A stretch of DNA of 9,247 nt from an uncultured bacterium (GTDB lineage Bacteria; Bacillota; Clostridia; Lachnospirales; Lachnospiraceae): NCBI GenBank assembly GCA_905214875.1, contig CAJMNR010000073.1:1-9247 (forward strand), given 5' to 3'. The notes beneath the pieces are model-generated. The model was given only the letters and a program-made list of their open reading frames with translations. It had not been told where the DNA came from and searched no databases. This document shows positions 1 through 5,474 of this stretch, in pieces. How positions within the stretch are numbered: the first letter of the stretch is position 1; each line of letters starts with the position of its first letter. The position numbers and the translations under genes were made by a program.

Positions 1-36
1 TGTTGGTGCGGGTGCATCGCAACTCGCACCCCAACA
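1..36. repeat. GC-rich imperfect inverted repeat (hairpin)
   Basis: Bases 1-10 (TGTTGGTGCG) pair with 25-36 (CGCACCCCAACA) through a two-base CC bulge, giving a 10-bp stem with a 14-nt loop. The stretch is much more GC-rich than its surroundings. Bases 22-31 (ACTCGCACCC) are also a perfect 10-bp complement of 68-77 (GGGTGCGAGT) inside the next hairpin, so the two pairings exclude each other. It may be the end of a structured RNA or the 3' UTR of a gene to the left of the window. No coding potential is evident, and I do not recognise a known RNA family. Confidence 0.5.
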
Positions 37-56
37 CTTGACATAGAGCCAAAAAT

Positions 57-102
57 AACCGAGGTCAGGGTGCGAGTAGCGCCATGGCCTCGGTTGTTTT
101 TT
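57..102 (+). terminator. Intrinsic terminator, probably bidirectional
   Basis: AACCGAGG at 57-64 pairs perfectly with CCTCGGTT at 88-95, and inner bases 69-73 can pair with 79-83. On the plus strand the hairpin is followed by GTTTTTTA (96-103), a good U-tract, so it should stop a plus-strand transcript arriving from the left edge. On the minus strand the same stem is followed by ATTTTT, a shorter U-run, so it can also terminate the acetyltransferase transcript, whose stop codon lies at 101-103. Confidence 0.8.
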
Positions 103-583
103 ATATTTCTTTTTCAAAGCAGAGCCAGTGTTCCCCGTAGAGATCAGATGTGCCACAGCTTTTGAAGTTTAGTTTTTTATAGCTTGCGATTGCTTTATTA
201 TTTGTTTCGCTTACTAAGTAGTGAGCGGATTTATAGCCTCTGCTTGGTAGGAATTCTAGGATTGTTGTGATTAATTCACGGGCAATTCCTTGGCCTTGGT
301 AGTCTTTGCGGACCGCTATGCGGGCTAGTTCTGCGGATTTTCCTGGGATTGTCCAGTTCGGAAGGGCATCTACTTCTTTATCTTGGTCGATGGAAAGTGT
401 TGCGATAATTTCATTGTCATCGTCTCTGATTAAGAAGAGATTTTCGGATTCGATATCCATATCGATATGTTGTTCGTTTGGATAGTCCATGGTCCATGTG
501 CAGCCGTCTGTGCCGATCATAGAACGATAGAGAGCTAAAATTTCTTTTTTGTCTTGTTTGTTTGCATATGTGATTGTAGTCAT
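101..583 (-). CDS. GNAT-family N-acetyltransferase, substrate unknown
   Basis: This encodes a 160-residue cytoplasmic protein of the Gcn5-related acetyltransferase fold, which moves acetyl from acetyl-CoA to an amine. The core motif A is clear: an ELARIAV beta strand (85-91) followed by the CoA pyrophosphate loop Q96-G-Q-G-I-A101. A later motif-B segment reads ETNNKAIASYKKLNFK, typical of the family's last conserved region. I chose the ATG at 581-583 because GAGGT (591-595) sits 7 nt upstream. The in-frame ATG at 614-616 has no ribosome-binding site and lies in a hairpin. The gene follows glmS on the same strand after 75 nt, so the two may be co-transcribed. The substrate cannot be told from sequence; small-molecule, antibiotic and protein acetylation all remain possible. 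Confidence 0.85.
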   Translation of the reverse strand: MTTITYANKQDKKEILALYRSMIGTDGCTWTMDYPNEQHIDMDIESENLFLIRDDDNEIIATLSIDQDKEVDALPNWTIPGKSAELARIAVRKDYQGQGIARELITTILEFLPSRGYKSAHYLVSETNNKAIASYKKLNFKSCGTSDLYGEHWLCFEKEI

Positions 584-606
584 ATTGTTTACCTCGTTGT
601 ATGTAG

Positions 607-640
607 ATAGGAGCATGACAGATTAGTGTCAAGCTCCTAT
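607..640. repeat. 34-nt imperfect palindrome between glmS and the acetyltransferase gene
   Basis: ATAGGAGC (607-614) pairs with GCTCCTAT (633-640). After a single A/A mismatch, TGACA (616-620) pairs with TGTCA (627-631), leaving a six-base loop. The result is a 13-bp hairpin in the 75-nt gap on the minus strand. Neither side has a U-tract, so it is not a canonical intrinsic terminator. It may be a weak terminator, an RNA-stability or processing hairpin between two cistrons, or a protein site. Confidence 0.55.
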
Positions 641-658
641 GAATTTATTAGTCTATGA

Positions 659-2482
659 TTATTCTACCGTTACACTCTTTGCTAAGTTACGTGGTTGATC
701 TACGTTGAGATCACGACGTACTGCGCAGAAGTATGCGATATACTGAATGATTACAGCTGTTGTAAATGGTGCGAACATATCGTCAATCTTTGGAATAGAA
801 ACTTGGAAGGAGCAGATTGTTTCATCGATGTCTTCTTTGTCTCCATTTGCGATTAAGATAACTTTTGCACCACGTGCTTTTACTTCACGGATATTGCTGA
901 TCATCTTAGAATATACATTTTCTTGTGTTGCAATAGCGATTACTGGTACATTTTCTGTAATTAAGGAAATTGTTCCGTGTTTTAATTCGCCGGCTGCATA
1001 GGATTCAGAATGGATGTAGCTGATTTCCTTTAATTTAAGGGAACCTTCCATTGATAAGCAGTAGTCAAGGCCACGGCCGATGTAGAATAAATTGTCTGCG
1101 TTATCAAGAGCGGCACTAACTTCTTCTAAATCTTTTTCCATTTCGAGTACATCGGTTACGGAAGCTACAGCTTTTTGAAGATTTGCAATATATTCTTTTG
1201 CATCGTCTTCAGTGAACTTATTTGTAACTAATGCAAAACGAGCAGCGATTAAATAGAATACAGATAACTGTACTGTATATGCTTTTGTACTTGCAACAGC
1301 GATTTCAGGACCAGCATGTGTATATAATACGTAATCACTTTCTCTTGCAATTGTGGAGCCTTTTACATTAACGATGGATAATGTCTTAGCCCCATGTTGT
1401 TTTGCAAGGCGGATAGCAGCAAGTGTATCTGCTGTTTCACCAGACTGGCTGATTGTGATAACTAATGTGTTTTCGTCCATGATTGGATCGTTATATCTGA
1501 ATTCACTTGCTACATCAACAGTAACAGGAACTCTAGCTAAACGTTCGATTAAGTTTTTGCCAACCATACCAGCATGCATTGCAGTACCACAAGCAGTAAT
1601 TAAGATGCGGTTACAGTTTGTAAAGATCTCATCAGGAACGTTGTCATCTTCAAAAGTTGGAAGACCATTTTTGATTCTTGGAGTGATTGTGTTAAGAAGA
1701 GCTGCTGGCTGATCATGAATTTCTTTTAACATGAAGTAATCATATCCGCCTTTCATGGCAGCTTCGATATCCCAATCTACGTGAAGCATTTCTGGCTCAA
1801 CGCTATTTTTTTGAAGATCCACTAAAGTGATTTCTTGTTTGGTTAATCTTGCAATGACACCTTCTGGTAATACGAAATAATCTTTGGAGTAGTCGATTAA
1901 TGCAACCATATCAGAAGCGATAACAGAACCTTTTTCTGTATGAGTAGCTACTAATGGACTTCCGTTACGAATACAGAAGATTTCGCCAGGAATTTGTTTG
2001 AACATAATACAGAAACCATATTGTCCTTCAAGACGAGCATTAGCCTTGATGATTGCTTCAATTGGATCACCATCGAAACAGTCTTCGATTACCATTGCAG
2101 CAATTTCAGTATCTGTTTGAGAAACTGGAGTTTTGCCTTTTGCAGCAAGTTCTTCTTGTAATTCCTTATAGTTTTCAATGATTCCATTATGAATTAATGT
2201 TACGTTTCCGAATGTATGAGGATGGCTGTTTAAATCTGAAACACCACCATGAGTTGCCCATCTAGTGTGACCGATACCGCAAGAAGCTTCTGTTACGCCT
2301 TCTTTTTCAACCTTTTCTTTTAAGACAGCAACCTTGCCAGCTGTTTTGATTGTACGAATGCCATCATTTTCAAAAAAGGCAATACCTGCACTGTCATAAC
2401 CACGATACTCTAATTCGGCTAATCCTTTTGTTAATACTTTTGTTGCGTCTAATTCGCCTGTAAAGCCGATAATTCCACACAT
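659..2482 (-). CDS. glmS: Glutamine--fructose-6-phosphate aminotransferase (isomerizing)
   Basis: GlmS converts fructose-6-phosphate and glutamine to glucosamine-6-phosphate and glutamate, the first committed step towards UDP-GlcNAc and the cell wall. The 607-residue product matches the usual family length of about 600-610. The N-terminal class II glutaminase domain begins MCGIIGF, with Cys2 as nucleophile after Met removal, followed by YRGYDSAG and GHTRWATHG (71-79). Two SIS sugar-isomerase domains follow, with CGTAMHAG and SQSGETADT in the first. The C-terminus is RNLAKSVTVE, whose lysine matches the Schiff-base lysine of the family. I start at the ATG at 2480-2482, which places Cys at residue 2 and has AAAGGAG (2491-2497) 8 nt upstream. 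A 15-codon in-frame extension lacks these features. Expression is predicted to be controlled by the ribozyme in its leader. Confidence 0.98.
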   Translation of the reverse strand: MCGIIGFTGELDATKVLTKGLAELEYRGYDSAGIAFFENDGIRTIKTAGKVAVLKEKVEKEGVTEASCGIGHTRWATHGGVSDLNSHPHTFGNVTLIHNGIIENYKELQEELAAKGKTPVSQTDTEIAAMVIEDCFDGDPIEAIIKANARLEGQYGFCIMFKQIPGEIFCIRNGSPLVATHTEKGSVIASDMVALIDYSKDYFVLPEGVIARLTKQEITLVDLQKNSVEPEMLHVDWDIEAAMKGGYDYFMLKEIHDQPAALLNTITPRIKNGLPTFEDDNVPDEIFTNCNRILITACGTAMHAGMVGKNLIERLARVPVTVDVASEFRYNDPIMDENTLVITISQSGETADTLAAIRLAKQHGAKTLSIVNVKGSTIARESDYVLYTHAGPEIAVASTKAYTVQLSVFYLIAARFALVTNKFTEDDAKEYIANLQKAVASVTDVLEMEKDLEEVSAALDNADNLFYIGRGLDYCLSMEGSLKLKEISYIHSESYAAGELKHGTISLITENVPVIAIATQENVYSKMISNIREVKARGAKVILIANGDKEDIDETICSFQVSIPKIDDMFAPFTTAVIIQYIAYFCAVRRDLNVDQPRNLAKSVTVE

Positions 2483-2501
2483 ATTAAAGTCTCCTTTATA
2501 A

Positions 2502-2521
2502 AAGGGGCGTAGTTTCCCCTT
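2502..2521 (-). promoter_or_regulatory. Hairpin directly upstream of the glmS ribosome-binding site
   Basis: In the minus-strand transcript AAGGGG (2521-2516) can pair with CCCCTT (2507-2502) around an eight-base loop. The stem ends about three nt before the TAAAGGAG ribosome-binding site (2498-2491), and a TTTTAT run follows it. It may insulate the ribosome-binding site from the ribozyme, protect the 3' cleavage product, or act as a weak terminator. None of these roles can be shown from sequence alone. Confidence 0.4.
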
Positions 2522-2589
2522 ACCCATATTTTATTTTTTGCACAATATGGCCTTTAATGCTAGTTTTACTTGAAAAAAGCGAAAAAATA

Positions 2590-2756
2590 CCTATTGTGTT
2601 TCTTTGACTATATTGATTTGTGTTTCGGTTACCCGACGTTTTCATCAATATATGACGTACTCAAAGGGATACGAGAGAGCACCCGCCGAATTTTCGCTAA
2701 CTCTCTACCTCGTCAACCTCCTACATATTTCATCCCAACGGAGGTGCATGGCGCTA
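2590..2756 (-). ncRNA. glmS ribozyme: glmS ribozyme (glucosamine-6-phosphate-activated self-cleaving riboswitch)
   Basis: The glmS leader matches the glmS ribozyme core. Read on the minus strand, the cleavage-site motif is A|GCGCC (A at 2755, G at 2754). GGAGGT (2745-2740) then pairs with ACCTCC (2721-2716). The hallmark GTTGACGAGGT follows at 2717-2707, then TTCGGCGG (around 2690-2683). AGAGAG (2706-2701) pairs with CTCTCT (P3-like), and a short P4 stem lies at 2673-2656. A P4.1-like stem pairs ATATTGAT (2651-2644) with ATCAATAT (2617-2610) and encloses a TCGG-GTAA-CCGA GNRA-tetraloop hairpin (2636-2625). In the known family, glucosamine-6-phosphate acts as a cofactor for cleavage and the 5'-OH mRNA product is degraded, giving feedback on glmS. 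The helix names follow the family model; the exact 3' boundary is approximate. Confidence 0.95.
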
Positions 2757-2763
2757 ATTTTAT

Positions 2764-2843
2764 CATGTCGTTACATGAAGACATTTCTGTCGAAGTTATT
2801 CTACATAACTTATGTTTGGATACTATTATGGGAAAACAGTATC
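2764..2843 (-). repeat. Cluster of four small hairpins upstream of the glmS ribozyme
   Basis: Four inverted repeats lie in a row just 5' of the ribozyme in the glmS transcript. CATGT/ACATG spans 2764-2777. GACA-GAAA-TGTC, with a GNRA loop, spans 2780-2791. AAGTTAT/ATAACTT, a perfect 7-bp stem with a five-base loop, spans 2793-2811. GATACT/AGTATC spans 2819-2843 with a 13-nt loop. The gene-free stretch 2528-2999 is thus filled by leader RNA structure and promoters. The function of the cluster is unknown. Confidence 0.45.
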
Positions 2844-2903
2844 AAATATTCACTTCCTTCCTTATATACTATATGATTAGTAAGGATATCTTGTGTCTAG
2901 GTA

Positions 2904-2932
2904 ATGGTAGCAAATTTGATTTGGTATGTCAA
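2904..2932 (-). promoter_or_regulatory. Candidate glmS promoter
   Basis: On the minus strand a consensus -35, TTGACA (2932-2927), is followed after 17 bp by TACCAT (2909-2904), which matches four of six bases of the -10 consensus. Transcription would start near 2897, giving a leader of about 415 nt with the ribozyme cleavage site roughly 140 nt from the 5' end. The perfect -35 and spacing support it; the -10 is only fair. Confidence 0.45.
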
Positions 2933-2940
2933 TCAATTAA

Positions 2941-2969
2941 TTGTATTCTTTTATGAGATATGCTAAGAT
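2941..2969 (+). promoter_or_regulatory. Candidate promoter of the response regulator gene
   Basis: TTGTAT (2941-2946) and TAAGAT (2964-2969) are separated by exactly 17 bp, with a start predicted near 2976, about 24 nt before the response regulator ATG. Both boxes are weak matches. The -35 adjoins a perfect palindrome, CAATTAATTG (2934-2943), which lies between this promoter and the divergent glmS one. Confidence 0.35.
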
Positions 2970-2999
2970 TTTTGTAAAAATAGGGAAAGAGGGGAAAAG

Positions 3000-3698
3000 A
3001 TGGATAAAAAGATAGGTATATTAGTCGTAGAAGACGATGTAGATATTAATAAACTATTGGCTAAAGTGTTGGAAAAACAAGGATATGAAGTGACCAGTGC
3101 TTATTCAGGAACAGAGGCAAAGTTAGTGCTTCAGATAAAAACGTATGATTTGGTGCTTCTAGACTTGACGCTTCCTGGAGCAAGCGGTGAAGAAATCGTA
3201 GATGTCATTCGTAAAGAATCTTACATACCAATTATCGTTATTTCGGCAAATAGTAGTTTGGACGATAAGATTGGCTTGTTGAGCCAAGGAGCCGATGACT
3301 ACATAACAAAGCCATTTGAAATAAAGGAAGTATTGGCACGGGTGGAAGCACAGCTTCGCCGCTACTGTAAATTTACAAAAGAGGAGAACGAGAAGGAAGA
3401 ACGTTTTCTTTCTTATAAAAATATTGTAATCGATAAACAGGCCAGGTCTGTTGTTGTAAATAATAATGAAATTGCAATTACAAATCATGAGTATGATATC
3501 CTCTTATTATTTGTGACCAATATTAACCGCGTGTTTACAAGAGAGGCTATTTACTCTTCTGTATGGGGAGATGAGTATGCGGTTGAGGATAATACGGTAA
3601 ATGTACATATTAGTAATTTAAGATCAAAACTTCATAAAGAAGATCCGGAAACGGAATATATCAAAACGGTGTGGGGCATCGGCTTTAAGATGATTTAG
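3000..3698 (+). CDS. OmpR/PhoB-family two-component response regulator
   Basis: This is a 232-residue transcription factor that is switched on by phosphotransfer from a histidine kinase. The receiver domain (about 4-120) shows the acidic pocket E11-D12-D13, the phospho-acceptor D55 in LVLLDLTLPG, the switch serine S82 and the invariant K104 in YITKPFE. The C-terminal winged-helix domain (about 135-232) ends in the family-typical DNTVNVHISNLRSKL and VWGIGFKMI segments. The ATG at 3000 follows AGGGG (2990-2994) by 5 nt. The likely partner kinase is encoded at 5475-6407, beyond the ABC transporter genes. The likely target is the promoter region at 3699-3796. All catalytic receiver residues are present, so phosphorylation control is expected. 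Close relatives regulate antimicrobial-peptide transporters; that role here rests on context. Confidence 0.95.
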   Translation: MDKKIGILVVEDDVDINKLLAKVLEKQGYEVTSAYSGTEAKLVLQIKTYDLVLLDLTLPGASGEEIVDVIRKESYIPIIVISANSSLDDKIGLLSQGADDYITKPFEIKEVLARVEAQLRRYCKFTKEENEKEERFLSYKNIVIDKQARSVVVNNNEIAITNHEYDILLLFVTNINRVFTREAIYSSVWGDEYAVEDNTVNVHISNLRSKLHKEDPETEYIKTVWGIGFKMI

Positions 3699-3705
3699 AA
3701 TAAAC

Positions 3706-3727
3706 TTTATACTTTCTTTATATTTCC
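3706..3727 (+). promoter_or_regulatory. Tandem 11-bp direct repeat, putative response-regulator operator
   Basis: TTTATACTTTC (3706-3716) and TTTATATTTCC (3717-3727) are adjacent 11-mers identical at nine positions. A weaker copy, TTTCAATTTGT, lies 22 bp further on in the same register (3739-3749). OmpR-family regulators usually bind tandem repeats spaced about one helical turn apart. The pair lies upstream of the TATAGT -10 of the transporter genes, where an activator would sit. AT-rich sequence makes chance similarity possible. Confidence 0.4.
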
Positions 3728-3758
3728 TTAAGTACCACTTTCAATTTGTCTTTTACAA

Positions 3759-3764
3759 TATAGT
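3759..3764 (+). promoter_or_regulatory. Candidate -10 element of the transporter-kinase operon
   Basis: TATAGT matches the -10 consensus at five of six positions. It is 32 bp before the ATPase start codon. At 17 bp upstream the -35 position reads CACTTT (3736-3741), a poor match, which would fit a promoter that needs an activator. The response regulator gene ends at 3698 with no intrinsic terminator after it, so read-through from the regulator is also possible. Confidence 0.35.
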
Positions 3765-3796
3765 TAAAGTTAAATAAAGGAAAGGTGATTAAAGAT

Positions 3797-4717
3797 ATGA
3801 ATACAGCAGTTTGTGTAAGAAATCTAAATAAGCAGTATGGACACAAGCAGATCCTTGATAATGTAAATCTTACATTAGAAACAGGGCAGATTTATGGATT
3901 GATTGGTAAAAATGGCGTTGGTAAAACGACCTTGATGAGAATCCTGACAGGGCTTGCGTTTAAGACAAGTGGAGAATTCACATTGTTTGATAAGAGAGGG
4001 GAAAGCGAGCTGGACGAACAAAGACATAGAATAGGTACTATGATTGAGACACCAGCATTTTTCCCTTATATGACAGCAAGACAGAACTTAGAGTATTACA
4101 GAATCCAAAGAGGAATTGTGGATAAGAACATTGTAGATGAAGTGCTTGAAACAGTAGACTTAAAAGATGCCGACAAGAAACAGTTTAAGAATTTTTCCTT
4201 AGGTATGAAGCAAAGATTAGGATTGGCACTGGCCTTATTAAATAGCCCAGATCTATTGATTTTAGACGAACCAATCAATGGTTTGGATCCACAAGGTATC
4301 GCTGAATTTCGTGCCGTACTTAAGAAACTGAATGTAGAGAAACAGATTACGATGTTGATTTCCAGCCATATCTTATTGGAGTTATCCAGTATTGCGACAT
4401 ATTACGGATTTATGAAAGATGGGAAGATGGCAGAGGAAATCAGTGCAGTAGATTTAGAGGAAAAATGTAAGTCCTATATTGAAACGCAGGTAGATGATGC
4501 ATCTAAAGTAGCAAGATTGTTAGAGAACAAGCTTAACTTTAATCAGTATGAAGTATTAGAGAATGGAATTATAAGAATCTACGGGTTCTACGATGATCCA
4601 TCTGTAATTAGTGATTTGGTTGTTCAAAATGGTATCAAGCTTTATTCCTTAGAAGTGAGGAGAATCCAGCTTGAAGAATACTTCTTGAACTTGATTGGAG
4701 GGAATGTACAATGCTAA
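3797..4717 (+). CDS. ABC transporter ATPase, lantibiotic-immunity/bacitracin-resistance (LanF/BcrA) type
   Basis: This 306-residue ATPase should power the adjacent permease. It shows Walker A GKNGVGKTT (37-45), the signature SLGMKQR (134-140), Walker B LLILDEP with catalytic E158, the D-loop GLDPQG and H-loop H191 in ISSHILLEL. The position of the usual Q-loop glutamine reads MIETPAFFPYMTARQN, with E84. This matches the E-loop variant described for lantibiotic-immunity ATPases such as NukF. A C-terminal extension of about 85 residues follows the ATPase core. I start at the ATG at 3797, preceded by AAAGGTG (3781-3787) at 9 nt; a GTG at 3785 is poorly spaced. The stop overlaps the permease start by 7 nt (ATGCTAA), which suggests translational coupling. 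The exported peptide is unknown. Confidence 0.93.
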   Translation: MNTAVCVRNLNKQYGHKQILDNVNLTLETGQIYGLIGKNGVGKTTLMRILTGLAFKTSGEFTLFDKRGESELDEQRHRIGTMIETPAFFPYMTARQNLEYYRIQRGIVDKNIVDEVLETVDLKDADKKQFKNFSLGMKQRLGLALALLNSPDLLILDEPINGLDPQGIAEFRAVLKKLNVEKQITMLISSHILLELSSIATYYGFMKDGKMAEEISAVDLEEKCKSYIETQVDDASKVARLLENKLNFNQYEVLENGIIRIYGFYDDPSVISDLVVQNGIKLYSLEVRRIQLEEYFLNLIGGNVQC

Positions 4718-5463
4718 ATATAGTTAAGAGTGAGTTATATAAAACAATCCATCGTAAATGTACCTATGTATTCTTTATTGTATTCGGAGTGGGAGGATTT
4801 TTCTTTAATCTCTTATTAAAAGTTGTAATGAAAGGAGAATTTACTGCCAATCCAGGGGATGTAGTTTTAGATGGATGGGAACAGATCGTCGTAGGCATGG
4901 GATGGTATTTAGTATATATGATCGCACAGACCGTTCATAGCAATGAAAGTAAGTTATGTGTTCTTAAGAACAGCATTTCTTATGGAAGCAATCGTACCAA
5001 GATTTATATTGGAAGATACATTGCGCAGTTGATTGCATTAGTTGTTTCAGTTGCTGTTGTAGCAGGACTTGTTATTTTAGGTGTTCAGCTGTTCTTTGGC
5101 GGAGTTACAGCAGAAGGGGCTAAAACGTACTATGAATATATTGGAATCATGATGGTTATGTGGGTAGCCGCGATATCTATGGCACACGCATTGGCGATGA
5201 ATCTGAATAGTAACACACTTGCTACAGTTATTTATATTTTATATTTTTCTTTGGCCACAGATTTGCTTAGCATATTACAATTTGCGCTTCCTAATAATGG
5301 AGTTGTAAAATTCCTTAGGGATAATGAGATTCGTACATTCGCCATAAATATGTTAGGAGAAATAAGTGATAAATGGAAACAGGGAATGCTGATTGCACTA
5401 GTTTATTTAGTAGTTACATTTGTATTAGGAATCTTCTTGTTTAGGAGAAAAGAAGTGAAGTAA
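4711..5463 (+). CDS. ABC-2 type transporter permease, six membrane helices
   Basis: This 250-residue membrane protein is the probable partner of the overlapping ATPase. Predicted helices fall near residues 20-39, 59-75, 103-129, 143-163, 169-189 and 225-244, the usual ABC-2 (LanE/LanG, BcrB) topology. A cytoplasmic stretch after helix 2, KNSISYGSNRTKIYIGR (86-102), resembles the conserved loop of this permease family that faces the ATPase. The C-terminus is basic (FRRKEVK). The start at 4711 has GGAGGG (4697-4702) 8 nt upstream. Only one permease gene is present, so a homodimer is likely, in contrast to LanFEG systems with two different permeases. The expected role is removal of a peptide or lipid-active compound from the membrane. 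Confidence 0.88.
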   Translation: MLNIVKSELYKTIHRKCTYVFFIVFGVGGFFFNLLLKVVMKGEFTANPGDVVLDGWEQIVVGMGWYLVYMIAQTVHSNESKLCVLKNSISYGSNRTKIYIGRYIAQLIALVVSVAVVAGLVILGVQLFFGGVTAEGAKTYYEYIGIMMVMWVAAISMAHALAMNLNSNTLATVIYILYFSLATDLLSILQFALPNNGVVKFLRDNEIRTFAINMLGEISDKWKQGMLIALVYLVVTFVLGIFLFRRKEVK

Positions 5464-5474
5464 GGAGGAGAAGA

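Noticed and set aside
77..86. TAGCGCCATG at 77-86 equals the ribozyme cleavage-site decamer, hinting at a second glmS ribozyme
   Set aside because: None of the other ribozyme motifs (GTTGACGAGGT, GGCGG) is nearby; the bases are explained by the loop of the terminator hairpin.
101..583. GNAT gene as a glucosamine-6-phosphate N-acetyltransferase (GNA1-like), because it follows glmS
   Set aside because: GNA1 is mainly eukaryotic; bacteria normally use GlmM and GlmU, and the sequence shows only generic GNAT motifs.
747..1712. Plus-strand open frames inside glmS, and similar frames inside the GNAT, response-regulator, ATPase and GGDEF-EAL genes
   Set aside because: Each lies in another frame or strand of a clearly recognisable gene and has no start signal of its own.
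2570..2956. Two open frames on the plus strand (2570-2956 and 2604-2876)
   Set aside because: They run antisense through the glmS ribozyme and its leader, lack ribosome-binding sites and resemble no protein; the conserved RNA motifs explain this sequence.
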